Counted from the stretch's first letter, positions 1 through 8,482 are shown. The stretch: 64,000 nt of DNA from Streptomyces malachitofuscus (GCF_014650055.1 NZ_BMUF01000009.1:215082-279081); one strand, 5' to 3'. The notes: generated from the sequence alone by a model not told the origin. Made by a program: numbers and translations.

Positions 1-303
1 CGCGGTCGCCGGTGCACCGCAAGGCCCTGGCCGCGGACGACCCGGCCCCGTGGCTGGGCGGGCGCCCCGTGCGGCCGGTGTTCCGCCGTCGGGCATGACA
101 CAACGTCAGCAACGGCACCGACGCCGGCCATCCGGTCGACCAGCCACGCGGTCGCCGGTGCACCGCAAGGCCCTGGCCGCGGACGACCCGCCCCCCTGGC
201 TGCGCGGGCCCCCCCCCGGTGCAGCCGGTGCTCCGCCGTCGGGCGTGACACGACGTCAGCGGCGTTGTCGGCGCCGGGCGTCGGCCGTCCGGTCGACCAG
301 CCA
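1..303. repeat. Two degenerate tandem copies of the PAP2 gene 3' end
   Basis: The stretch reads as two direct repeats, about 1-146 and 147-303. Each begins with the same cgcggtcgccgg motif, which occurs a third time at 304 inside the intact PAP2 gene. Each copy also repeats the ccggtcgaccagcca segment and a region around the PAP2 stop codon. The period is 146-157 bases and the copies differ by point changes and small indels. No other gene is visible here; open frames in the repeats are short and lack ribosome sites. The left edge of the window may cut off further copies. Confidence 0.8.
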
Positions 304-933
304 CGCGGTCGCCGGTGTCACCGCCAGCGCGGTGCACCAGCCGCCGACGGTGTCGGTCGGGTAGTGCGCGCCGAGGACGACCTGCGCCCAGCCCATGGCG
401 GTTCCGGCCACGAGTGCCGCGGCCAGCACCAGTGACGTACCGGCCGTCCTGCCGAGGCCGAGCCGGCCCGCCGCCAGCAGCGCCACCACGAGGGCGAACG
501 CGGTGAGAAACGCGGTGTGCCCGCTCGGGTAGGACAGGTGCCCGTCGTGAATGGTGCGTCCCACAAGCGGCTTGACCAGCTTTGTCGTCCCCACGGCCGC
601 GCCGGTGCCGGCCACGACGAGCACCGCCGTGCGAGGACTTCGCAGCAGCAGGCACCCCGTCACGGCGGCCGCGACCAGCACCGCCGCGCCCACGGGCTCC
701 CCCAGGAAGTCCGTGGCCAGGGCGACGTTCCGCCAGGACGGCCCGGCGCCCTCCAGCGCCGTCCCCACCCGTGCGTCCGCCGCGCCGGGCCCGCTCTCCC
801 CGGCGGACAGCACCCCGAGCAGGACGGCCACCAGCGCGCCAAGGACCGCCACCGCCCCGAGCCGGACGCGCTGCGGCCGACTCCCCGTCACCGGCCGCCG
901 GCCCGGTCCGGCCCCCTCGTCGGCCCGGGTCAC
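256..933 (-). CDS. PAP2-superfamily membrane phosphatase
   Basis: A 225-residue integral membrane phosphatase of the type-2 phosphatidic acid phosphatase superfamily. Such enzymes remove phosphate from lipid phosphates or undecaprenyl pyrophosphate at the membrane. Seen: several hydrophobic segments (about 24-45, 80-97, 101-116, 141-158, 168-182), a Lys-rich first motif near 118-126, the PSGH motif at 136-139, and His190 followed by Asp194 in the third motif, together the usual catalytic set. The GTG start at 933 overlaps the stop of the upstream regulator (GTGA), so the two are probably translationally coupled. The 3' end lies in a tandemly duplicated stretch. The substrate cannot be told from sequence. 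Confidence 0.85.
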   Translation of the reverse strand: MTRADEGAGPGRRPVTGSRPQRVRLGAVAVLGALVAVLLGVLSAGESGPGAADARVGTALEGAGPSWRNVALATDFLGEPVGAAVLVAAAVTGCLLLRSPRTAVLVVAGTGAAVGTTKLVKPLVGRTIHDGHLSYPSGHTAFLTAFALVVALLAAGRLGLGRTAGTSLVLAAALVAGTAMGWAQVVLGAHYPTDTVGGWCTALAVTPATAWLVDRTADARRRQRR

Positions 934-3659
934 GGCGCCACCTCCGTGAGGTCCAGGGCGGCGAGTTCGGTCCGCGCGGTGACGCCGAGTTTCGGGAACG
1001 CCTTGTAGAGGTGGTATCCGACGGTGCGCGGGCTGAGGAACATCTGTGCGGCGATGTCCCGGTTGGACAGGCCCCGTGCGACCAGCCGGATGATCTTCCG
1101 TTCCTGCGAGGTGAGCACGGACAGTGCTCCCCCACCGCCCATGCCCTCGGACCCGGCCACGGTTTCGCCGGTCGCCTCGAGCTCCGTTCGGGCCCGCTCC
1201 GCCCAGGGCGCGGCGCCGAGTCTGCGGAACGTCTCGTACGCGTCGCGGAGTTGGGTCCTGGCCTCGACTTTGCGGCGCATGCGGCGCAGCCGTTCGCCGT
1301 AGAGGAGCGCGGTCCGCGCGCGTTCGAACTGCCGGTCGTCGGGATGCAGTCGCAGGGCGGCCCGGTACAGCTCCGCGGCCTCCTCCTCCGGTGCGAGCAG
1401 CGCGCGGCAGCGCTGGACGTGCGCGTCGATCCACGGCTGCGCGGCGTCGTGCGCCCAGGCCGTGAGCCGTGCCAGCGGCTCATGGGCGTCGGCCGGCCGG
1501 CCGAGCCGCACCGCCGCCTCGACCAGGTCGGGAATGCTGCGCAGGCCGGGCAGTTGATGGCTCACCGGTCCGGTGTGCAGGGCGGTCAGGCGGGTACGGG
1601 CGGACTCCCAGCGGGCGTGGCCGAGGTCGAGCAGGGCCAACGCCCAGTGCGCCCAGGACATTCCGGGCGGGGCCGCGCCGGGCTCGGGCGCGGCGAGCGC
1701 GTCGTCGGCGAAGGCGTGACAGCGTCGCCCGTCGCCCGTGACCGCGGCCAAGTAGGCGAGCACGCCGCTGATTTCGGCGGTCCACTGCCGGTGCCCGAGC
1801 TCCTGGGCGATGCTCAGCGCCTCGGTCGCCTCGTCCCAGGCGTCGGTGTGACGGCCGAGGAAGGTCGACGACCGGGCGACACACGCCAGCACGGGCGGCG
1901 TCCGGCCGATCCACCCTCGGTCGCGGCACCGGGCGAGGAGCTCGCCGGCCACCCGATGTGCCTCGGTGTCCCGGCCGACGGCCTGCAGGCTGGTGGCTCC
2001 TACCAGGATCGTGTCGTGCGGGCCGCCGAATCCGGTGCGTTCGGCGGCGGCGATACGTCGTCCGAGGGTCTCGGGGTCCCGATCCCCCTGTCCGATCGCC
2101 GACCGCACGGTCCAGGTGAGCAGACGGACCACGTGGGTGAGCGGGTCGTCGGACCGCAACGGCAGTGCGTCCAGCCGGTCCGCGCCGTCCGCGATCTCGT
2201 CCTTCCCGAGGTACCAGGCGGCGTGCACCGCGTCGAGCAGCATGCGGGCGGCCAGTTCCGGACTACCGGCCCCGGCCGGCCCGGCCGCCTCGGTCAGCAG
2301 CCGGCGGGCCGTACGGAGCAGTCCGTGGTGGAACGCCGCGGCGGCGCGCACCCGGACGGCGCGCACGGTCAGCGCCGGGTCGTCGGTGCTCGCGGCTCCG
2401 TGCCGGGCGAGCTCCGCCATGCGGTCGATGTCGCCCTCCTCGGCGATGGCTTCCGCGGCCAGTACCAGCCGGCGGGCCCGGTCGGCACCGGACTCCGTGA
2501 GCTGTGCGGCCCGTTCGTAGGCCGCCGCCGCAGCGGCGTATCCGCTGCGCTCGGTGGCCCGTTGGGCGGTGCTCTCCAGTTCCGCGGCCACCTGCTCGTC
2601 GGGGCCGGTCGCCACGACGGCGTGGTGCCAGGCGCGCCGGTCGGCGTCCCCGGGCCGGTGGAGGACTTCGGCGAGGGCCGTGTGCACCACGTGGCGGAGG
2701 CTGACCGGCGCCGCCTGGTAGACGGCGGACCGCACGAGGGGGTGGTGGAAGCGCACGGTGCGGTTGTCCACGCGGAGCAGCCCCGCCGTCTCCCCGGGCA
2801 CCAGATCCGTGGGGCGGCAGCCGAGGGAAGCGGCCGCGCGCAGGACGACGTCGCGGTCACCGGTGTCCTCGGCGGCCGCGACGAGGAGCAGGTGCCTGCT
2901 CGGCTCGGGCAGCCGCCGTACCCGGTCGAGGAATGCCTCCTGCACCGCGTCGGTCATGGGCAGGGCCTCGCCGGCGGCGACCGGCCGGCCGGCGGCGAGA
3001 GCGACCGGAAGTTCGAGGAGGGCGAGCGGATTGCCCAGTGCCGCGGCCAGGACCCGGTACCGGTTGGCCGGGGACAGCGTGGCGGCGTGCTCGGCCAGGA
3101 GGTCGGCGGCGGCGGGCGCGTCGAGCCCCGTCAGCGGCAGGTGGGCCAGTCCGGGGGCCTCGAAGCCGGTCCGGGCGGTGACGATCAGCGCCGTGCCCTC
3201 GGCGTCGAGCCGCCGTGCGGCGAACAGCAGGGCCTCGGCGGACGCCCGGTCCAGCCACTGCGCGTCGTCGACGAGGCACAGGACGGGTCCGCCGTCGGCG
3301 AACTCGGCCAGGAGGGAGAGGACGGCGAGGCCGACGAGCATGCGGTCGCCCGGTTCCGCCGGTGCGAGGCCGAAGGCCCCGCGCAGGGCACGCGCCTGCG
3401 GTGCCGGGAGGGCGTCGGTCCGGTCGAGGGCGGGACGCAGCAGCAGATGCAGGCCCGCGAACGGCAGATGTGCCTCGGACTCGATCGCGGTGCCGCGTAC
3501 GACCCGCAGCCCGTCGGCCGCCGACGCCGCGTACTCCATCAGCGCGGTCTTGCCCATGCCCGGTTCCCCGGTGATGAGCAGGCAACCGCTGCGACCCTTC
3601 CGGCAGTCGGCCAGTAAGCGGTCGATGACCGATATCTCGTCACTCCGTCCGTGCAACAC
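930..3659 (-). CDS. Large LuxR-family (LAL/MalT-like) ATPase transcription regulator
   Basis: A 909-residue regulator of the LAL class. It has an N-terminal P-loop ATPase with a Walker A motif (GEPGMGKT) at 31-38, a long helical tetratricopeptide-like middle, and a C-terminal LuxR helix-turn-helix at about 845-900 (LTSQERKIIRLVARGLSNRD region). Family members bind ATP and an effector and activate nearby promoters. It is transcribed away from the streptogramin-resistance operon that starts 124 bases upstream, and its stop overlaps the PAP2 start. It is therefore a good candidate activator of the divergent operon, but that is inference from position. The ATG at 3659 gives a standard LAL N-terminus right before the ATPase domain. 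Confidence 0.9.
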   Translation of the reverse strand: MLHGRSDEISVIDRLLADCRKGRSGCLLITGEPGMGKTALMEYAASAADGLRVVRGTAIESEAHLPFAGLHLLLRPALDRTDALPAPQARALRGAFGLAPAEPGDRMLVGLAVLSLLAEFADGGPVLCLVDDAQWLDRASAEALLFAARRLDAEGTALIVTARTGFEAPGLAHLPLTGLDAPAAADLLAEHAATLSPANRYRVLAAALGNPLALLELPVALAAGRPVAAGEALPMTDAVQEAFLDRVRRLPEPSRHLLLVAAAEDTGDRDVVLRAAASLGCRPTDLVPGETAGLLRVDNRTVRFHHPLVRSAVYQAAPVSLRHVVHTALAEVLHRPGDADRRAWHHAVVATGPDEQVAAELESTAQRATERSGYAAAAAAYERAAQLTESGADRARRLVLAAEAIAEEGDIDRMAELARHGAASTDDPALTVRAVRVRAAAAFHHGLLRTARRLLTEAAGPAGAGSPELAARMLLDAVHAAWYLGKDEIADGADRLDALPLRSDDPLTHVVRLLTWTVRSAIGQGDRDPETLGRRIAAAERTGFGGPHDTILVGATSLQAVGRDTEAHRVAGELLARCRDRGWIGRTPPVLACVARSSTFLGRHTDAWDEATEALSIAQELGHRQWTAEISGVLAYLAAVTGDGRRCHAFADDALAAPEPGAAPPGMSWAHWALALLDLGHARWESARTRLTALHTGPVSHQLPGLRSIPDLVEAAVRLGRPADAHEPLARLTAWAHDAAQPWIDAHVQRCRALLAPEEEAAELYRAALRLHPDDRQFERARTALLYGERLRRMRRKVEARTQLRDAYETFRRLGAAPWAERARTELEATGETVAGSEGMGGGGALSVLTSQERKIIRLVARGLSNRDIAAQMFLSPRTVGYHLYKAFPKLGVTARTELAALDLTEVAP

Positions 3660-3782
3660 GTGGTGAGCGTACTTAAAGCAGGCCGCGGATCCCCGGCAGG
3701 ACTGCCGGGGCGTGACGGATTCCTCTCCCGGCCGCCGCCCCTAGCGTGGGGGAACGAGCACGGCGGCGAAGGGAGATCGACC

Positions 3783-4169
3783 ATGCCCGGCTTCGACGAG
3801 CTGGCCGGGCGGTACCTGGCGAGTTGGAACGAGCGCGACCCGGCCCGGCGCCGCGTGCTCGTCGACGAACTGTGGACCGACGACGCCGGCTACGCCGATC
3901 CGATCGTGGCGGCCGAGGGCCGCGACGCCATCGACCACGTGATGGCCACCGCCCAGCGGCAGTTCCCCGGCATGGTGTACCGGCAGGCCGGGAGGGCCGA
4001 CGGTCACCACGGGGTGGCACGCCTGGTCTGGGAACTGGCACCGGCCGGCGGACCCGCGGTGATCGTCGGGCTGGCCGTCATGGTCACCGAGCGCGGCCGA
4101 CTGCGTCGCGTCTACGGCTTCCTCGACCCCGTACCCGTCACCACCACCTCACCTGGAGCCGGAAGTTGA
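3783..4169 (+). CDS. SnoaL-like / NTF2-fold small protein
   Basis: A 128-residue protein with the hallmarks of the SnoaL-like (NTF2-fold) superfamily: an N-terminal helix with LAGRYLASWNERD, a WTDDAGYADP segment, and a C-terminal sheet ending in VYGFLDP. The fold includes polyketide cyclases, isomerases and small ligand-binding proteins, so the reaction is open. The ATG at 3783 is chosen because AAGGGAG precedes it at a good distance. It is the first gene of a four-gene run and sits 11 bases (or, with a TTG start, overlapping) before the Vat homologue. No signal peptide or membrane segment is seen. Confidence 0.8.
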   Translation: MPGFDELAGRYLASWNERDPARRRVLVDELWTDDAGYADPIVAAEGRDAIDHVMATAQRQFPGMVYRQAGRADGHHGVARLVWELAPAGGPAVIVGLAVMVTERGRLRRVYGFLDPVPVTTTSPGAGS

Positions 4170-4180
4170 CACCTGATCCC

Positions 4181-4819
4181 ATGACCCTCCACCCGCTGCC
4201 GGCGCACGACAGAGTGGTGTTCCTCAAACCACTGGTCGGTTCACCGAAGATCGTCGTGGGCGAGTACACGTACTACGACGACCCGGAGGGCGCCACCGGC
4301 TTCGAGCACCGCAACGTGCTCTACGCCTACGGCCCCGAGCGGCTCGTCATCGGCAAGTACTGCGCCATCGCCATGGGCACCCGGTTCCTGATGGCCGGTG
4401 CCGAACACCCGACGATGGGCCCCTCCACGTTTCCGTTCACCATGTTCGGCGGCGCGTGGGCTGAGCGGACCCTCGACATCGTCACCGGCATGCCCAGCAG
4501 GGGCGACACCGTGGTCGGCAACGACGTCTGGTTCGGCCATGGCGCCACCGTGATGCCGGGCGTACGCATCGGTGATGGCGCGATCGTCGCCGCCGGGGCG
4601 GTCGTCACCGCGGACGTCCCGCCGTACACGATCGTCGGCGGCAACCCGGCGCGGCCGATCCGGCGGCGGTTCGACGACGCCGACGTCGACCGGCTGCTGA
4701 GGGCCGCCTGGTGGGACTGGCCGGCGGAACTCGTCACGGAGCACGCCCGCACCCTCATGGCCGGCACACCGGCCGACGTCGCCCGGATCGCCGCCGAGCA
4801 CGGACTGGGGGCCGCATGA
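4181..4819 (+). CDS. vat: Vat-type streptogramin A / xenobiotic O-acetyltransferase
   Basis: A 212-residue left-handed beta-helix (hexapeptide repeat) acetyltransferase of the xenobiotic acyltransferase group. It carries the Vat-like blocks VGEYTYYDDP, GNDVWFGHGATVMPGVRIGDGA and YTIVGGNPARPIRRRF. His76 in MAGAEHPTMG corresponds to the catalytic His of Vat enzymes, which move acetyl from acetyl-CoA to a hydroxyl of group A streptogramins. Length equals that of Vat proteins. The ATG at 4181 is used; an in-frame TTG at 4166 overlapping the previous stop has a better-placed GGAG and could be the true start. The stop overlaps the Vgb start (ATGA). Chloramphenicol acetylation (CatB-like) is the main alternative, but the Vgb partner favours streptogramins. 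Confidence 0.87.
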   Translation: MTLHPLPAHDRVVFLKPLVGSPKIVVGEYTYYDDPEGATGFEHRNVLYAYGPERLVIGKYCAIAMGTRFLMAGAEHPTMGPSTFPFTMFGGAWAERTLDIVTGMPSRGDTVVGNDVWFGHGATVMPGVRIGDGAIVAAGAVVTADVPPYTIVGGNPARPIRRRFDDADVDRLLRAAWWDWPAELVTEHARTLMAGTPADVARIAAEHGLGAA

Positions 4820-5697
4820 CGGGCGTGTCGATCGAGGAGCACCCGGTGGGCGGCGGCGGACCGTACGCGATCACCACCGGGCCGGACGGCGCGCTCTGGT
4901 ACACGCTGGTCCACCGTGGCCGCATCGGCCGGCTCGTGCCCGGTGCCGCACCGGAGAGCCACCCGCTGGACGCGGACTGCGGGCCGACGGTCGTCACCCC
5001 CGGGCCGGACGGCGCCCTGTGGTTCACGGAGTACCGGGCGCACCGCATCGGCCGGATCACGACCGGCGGTGACGTCACCTCGTACCCCTTGCACACCGCG
5101 GAGTGCGGTCCGTTCGGCATCGCGCCGGGGCCCGACGAGGCGCTGTGGTTCACCGAGACCGCCGCCGACCGCATCGGCCGCATCACCACCGATGGTGCGG
5201 TCACCGAGTTCCCGCTCCCGGTCACCGGCGCGTTCCCGTCCGCGATCACCGCGGGACCGGACGGCGGGATGTGGTTCACCATGAACCAGGCCGACGCGAT
5301 CGGCCGGATCGGCGCCGACGGCACGGTCACCGTCCACCCGCTGCCCACCCCGGCCGCCGCTCCGGTCGGCATCACGCCCGGCCCCGACGGCGCCCTCTGG
5401 TACGTCGCGATCGCCGCCGGTCACATCGGCCGCATCACCACCGGGGGCGAGGTCAGGGAGTTCCCGCTGCCCGACCGCTCCGGCCGGCCGCACGCCATCA
5501 CCCCGGGCACCGACGGCGTCCTGTGGTTCACGGAGTGGGGCGGCAACCGCGTCGGCTCCATCACCACCGAGGGCGCCATCGAGGTGTACGACCTGCCCAC
5601 ACCGGGCTCGGAGCCGCACGGCATCACCCTCGGCCCCGACGGGGCGGTGTGGACGGCCCTGGAAACCGGCGCCCTGGCCCGCGTCACCCCGACATGA
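4816..5697 (+). CDS. vgb: Virginiamycin B lyase (streptogramin B lyase)
   Basis: A 293-residue seven-bladed beta-propeller built from repeats of the type ITTGPDGALWYT...RIGRI, about 42 residues each. This is the signature of Vgb, which linearises group B streptogramins by opening the ester bond through elimination. The C-terminal EPHGI...WTALE segment places His268 and Glu283 where I expect the catalytic His/Glu pair of Vgb, with one extra residue between them. Length fits the family (about 295). Start and preceding stop overlap (ATGA), so it is coupled to the Vat gene. Vgb-like propellers without lyase activity exist, so activity is inferred mainly from the pairing with Vat. Confidence 0.88.
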   Translation: MTGVSIEEHPVGGGGPYAITTGPDGALWYTLVHRGRIGRLVPGAAPESHPLDADCGPTVVTPGPDGALWFTEYRAHRIGRITTGGDVTSYPLHTAECGPFGIAPGPDEALWFTETAADRIGRITTDGAVTEFPLPVTGAFPSAITAGPDGGMWFTMNQADAIGRIGADGTVTVHPLPTPAAAPVGITPGPDGALWYVAIAAGHIGRITTGGEVREFPLPDRSGRPHAITPGTDGVLWFTEWGGNRVGSITTEGAIEVYDLPTPGSEPHGITLGPDGAVWTALETGALARVTPT

Positions 5698-5714
5698 TCA
5701 CTCGAGAGGACTCC

Positions 5715-6380
5715 ATGACACACACGCCCATCGACCCCGGCGCCGAGTTCGACCGGCAGGTCCGCACCCTTGTCGAACGGGACTGGCCGGCGACGGCCGG
5801 TCTGACCCCGGAACGGTTCACCGCCCTGGTCGCACCCCTGCGCGACCTCGCCCTCGGCATCGGACACCGCGCCTGGTCACCGGAGACCGGCCGCATCCCC
5901 TTCCTGCTCGTGGTCACCCGGGACGTCGCCCCGATCGAGCGGACGATGGTGCGCACCGCCCTCCGCGGAAGAACCGAACCCGGCTTCGTCGACCGCTCCT
6001 TCGAGCCCGGAGCCCTCGAACGGTTCGTCGCCGTCAAGGAGACCGGTCTCCCCGACCGGCGCGCCTATCTGCTCTTCGACGTCGAGCGCGGAGAGGAGTT
6101 CTGCGGTGCCGTGCCCAGCGACGCCCTGGACACCGTGGCCGCCCGGGGACGCACGCCGCTCACCATTGAGGAGGGCATCGCGTTGATCACCCACTTCCCC
6201 GAGGTCCTGGTCAAGAACAAGTGCTTCTCCCTCGGCGGTTCGCGCTCCGGCGACCGCCGCGTCCCGGCGATCTGGATCAGCCGGCACGCCCCCAAGCTCG
6301 GCTGGTGCTGGGAGGGCAACCCCCACACCTGGCTCGGCATGGCCTCGGCCGGCTCCCGCGGCGCCGCCACGGAGCGGTAG
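5715..6380 (+). CDS. DUF5701 family protein
   Basis: A 221-residue soluble protein with no signal peptide. The C-terminal half contains the very conserved stretch LVKNKCFSLGGSRSGDRR followed by a Trp-rich end, which I recognise as the DUF5701 family of actinobacterial proteins. No function is known to me. It starts 17 bases after the Vgb stop with a strong GAGAGGA ribosome site at 5705-5711, so it is likely the last gene of the resistance operon. A hairpin follows about 46 bases after its stop. Confidence 0.75.
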   Translation: MTHTPIDPGAEFDRQVRTLVERDWPATAGLTPERFTALVAPLRDLALGIGHRAWSPETGRIPFLLVVTRDVAPIERTMVRTALRGRTEPGFVDRSFEPGALERFVAVKETGLPDRRAYLLFDVERGEEFCGAVPSDALDTVAARGRTPLTIEEGIALITHFPEVLVKNKCFSLGGSRSGDRRVPAIWISRHAPKLGWCWEGNPHTWLGMASAGSRGAATER

Positions 6381-6426
6381 GGCGGGCCGATGAGGCGCCG
6401 GGGCTTCATGGGGCTCGTCTCGGCGT

Positions 6427-6533
6427 GGGAGCGGGGTCCCCGTGCTCCCAGGACGTGAGAACAAGTCCGGCTACCTGTGGGCGCTTTTCGGACAACCGAG
6501 CGCCCTCCGGGCGAGTGGAGTCAACCCGGAGGG
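6427..6533 (+). terminator. Two hairpins after the resistance operon
   Basis: Two GC-rich inverted repeats follow the DUF5701 stop. The first, at 6427-6449, pairs GGGAGC-GGG with CCC-GCTCCC. The second, at 6503-6533, pairs CCCTCCGGG with CCCGGAGGG around a 13-base loop. They probably end the upstream operon; the second could alternatively belong to the leader of the next gene. There is no clear U-tract, as is usual in Streptomyces. Confidence 0.5.
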
Positions 6534-6640
6534 TGCCCGACCCCTCTCACCGTCCGAACACAGCGGCTTCACAGATGAGTTGGGGTCGCACCGCTCGCTC
6601 AGGTTCCACACGCACGCCACAGCCGGAAGCACGAGGACCG

Positions 6641-8410
6641 ATGACCAGATTCCAGCAGGGCCGCCCCAGCAGCCGCCTGACCCGCCCCTCCATCGCAGCC
6701 GCCGCGGCCATCGCCGTGACCGCGGGCGTCGTCGCCGCCGCGCCCGACGCGAAGAGCGAGGAGACGGCGCCGAAGCTCAGCCTGATCGCCGCCTCCACCT
6801 CGGTGACGCTCGACTCGTGGAAGGAGGATCCCGGGGTCTACCTCGACCTCGGGACGTACCTCACCTCCGAGAACGGCGCCTTCGAGTTCAAGGTGAACCG
6901 CAAGTCCTACAAGGACCCGGTCGTCATCAAGCAGATCCTCCAGGACGGGAAGAAGACCCGGACCAGGACGCTTCCCGCCGGGCTCGTGAAGGACTTCACC
7001 GGACTGCCGGACTTCACGCGGATCACCCTCAAGGACGCGGCCGGCTCGAAGGTGCTGGAGCGGACCGAGGCCTTCTGCCCCAACAACGCCTCCGGGCGGG
7101 TCCGGCCGGACGCTCCCGCCAACTCGAAGTATCCGCAGAGCTGCCCGACCAACCCCTTCACGCTCGGTTCGGTGTGGGGCGTCGAGAACGGCTGGGCGTC
7201 CAACACCTATTCCGCGTACTACTCCCGTCCGGTCGAGCTGGCCCCCGGCACCTACACCGCCGAGATCAACGTGACCGAGAAGTACCGCGACCTCTTCGGC
7301 ATCGCCGACAAGCCGCAGACCGTCAAGGTGGTCGTGCGCGAGCGCAGCTGGGAGGACGACGCCTCGGGCTCCGCCCGGAGTTCGGCGAAGACCACCGCCT
7401 CGGGGCACGCCGCCCACGCGGAGCACGGCGGCCACGCGGACCCCGGCGTGCACGCGCAGCACGGGGCCCCTGCGGGCACCCCGCCGGCCCCCGGCGCCGA
7501 GACGAGCGGCGCCGGCCCCTCGTTCAACGCCGGCCACGGACCCTACCCGGCGGCTCCGCCCGCCCTGCCGTGGGCGCTGAAGAGGAAGTCCCTCGGACGG
7601 CTGGCCGCCACCGCCGCCGAGGTCGGTGACGGCCCCGGCCAGACCGACGGTTCGCGGCAGGCGCCGGCCGCCCGGCCCAACGCCCAGCGGCCCACCGGCA
7701 AGGCGTCCGTCCCCGACGTTCCGAAGCCCGACCTGCGTTCGCTGCCCGCCTACGGCATCACCGTCAGCGACGGGTACGAGGAGGAGCCCGGCAAGGACTA
7801 CCTCGCCTTCAGCGCCAATGTGTGGAACGCGGGCCCGGCCAAGCTCGTCGTGGACGGCTTCCGCTCCCCGGGCAAGGAAGTGATGGACGCCTACCAGTAC
7901 TTCTACGACGCCGACGGCAAGCAGGTCGGCTACACCCCGACCGGCGGCATGGAGTGGGACCCGCGTCCCGGCCACGAGCACTGGCACTTCCTGGACTTCG
8001 CCAGCTACCGGCTGCTGACGGCCGACAAGAAGGAGACGGTGCGCAGCGGCAAGGAGGCGTTCTGCCTGGCCAACACCGACGCCGTCGACTACACGGTCAA
8101 GAATGCCGACTGGCACCCGGACAACACCGACCTGTCCACCGCGTGCGGCGAGCAGAACTCCATCTCCGTGCGCGAGGTGCTCGACGTCGGCTCCGGTGAC
8201 ACCTACACCCAGGACCTGCCCGGCCAGTCCTTCGACATCACGGACCTGCCGAACGGCACGTACTACATCCAGGTCCTCGCCAACCCGGAGAACCGGCTCA
8301 AGGAGACCGACCACGGCAACAACAGCGCGCTGCGGAAGGTCGTTCTGGGCGGTGAGAAGGGCGCCCGTACGGTGACGGTGCCGCCGCACCACCTGGTGGA
8401 CGCCAACTGA
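6641..8410 (+). CDS. Secreted lysyl-oxidase-like copper amine oxidase
   Basis: A 589-residue exported protein. An N-terminal signal region (about 1-32, SIAAAAAIAVTAGVVAAAPDA) is followed by a first domain, a His/Ala/Gly-rich linker at about 250-285, and a C-terminal lysyl oxidase domain. The copper-binding motif His445-Glu-His447-Trp-His449 is intact. Lysyl oxidases deaminate lysine side chains or primary amines through a lysine-tyrosylquinone cofactor. Bacterial versions occur in Streptomyces. The His-rich linker (repeated HAAHAEHGGHADPG-like units) may help load copper. The ATG at 6641 has GAGGA five to eight bases upstream. It appears to be transcribed alone and ends at a strong hairpin. 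Confidence 0.85.
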   Translation: MTRFQQGRPSSRLTRPSIAAAAAIAVTAGVVAAAPDAKSEETAPKLSLIAASTSVTLDSWKEDPGVYLDLGTYLTSENGAFEFKVNRKSYKDPVVIKQILQDGKKTRTRTLPAGLVKDFTGLPDFTRITLKDAAGSKVLERTEAFCPNNASGRVRPDAPANSKYPQSCPTNPFTLGSVWGVENGWASNTYSAYYSRPVELAPGTYTAEINVTEKYRDLFGIADKPQTVKVVVRERSWEDDASGSARSSAKTTASGHAAHAEHGGHADPGVHAQHGAPAGTPPAPGAETSGAGPSFNAGHGPYPAAPPALPWALKRKSLGRLAATAAEVGDGPGQTDGSRQAPAARPNAQRPTGKASVPDVPKPDLRSLPAYGITVSDGYEEEPGKDYLAFSANVWNAGPAKLVVDGFRSPGKEVMDAYQYFYDADGKQVGYTPTGGMEWDPRPGHEHWHFLDFASYRLLTADKKETVRSGKEAFCLANTDAVDYTVKNADWHPDNTDLSTACGEQNSISVREVLDVGSGDTYTQDLPGQSFDITDLPNGTYYIQVLANPENRLKETDHGNNSALRKVVLGGEKGARTVTVPPHHLVDAN

Positions 8411-8417
8411 CACCCGG

Positions 8418-8448
8418 GGAACCCCGGCCGCCGCACGGCCGGGGTTCC
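8418..8448. terminator. Strong bidirectional hairpin
   Basis: A 13-bp perfect stem (GGAACCCCGGCCG with its complement) around a five-base loop lies between the convergent lysyl oxidase and GH62 genes. It can serve both strands. Confidence 0.85.
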
Positions 8449-8482
8449 TCGCGGCGGTGGTGCCGGTCGGCCCGCCGGAAGG

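Noticed and set aside
582..3617. Very long plus-strand open frame (over 1000 codons) opposite the LAL regulator
   Set aside because: It mirrors the codon positions of the real minus-strand gene, is Gly/Arg/Pro/Val-rich without domains and has no ribosome site; high G+C creates such shadows.
7381..7500. His/Ala/Gly repeats in the lysyl-oxidase gene as a tandem DNA repeat
   Set aside because: Units are irregular at DNA level; it is a protein low-complexity linker, not a real tandem repeat array.
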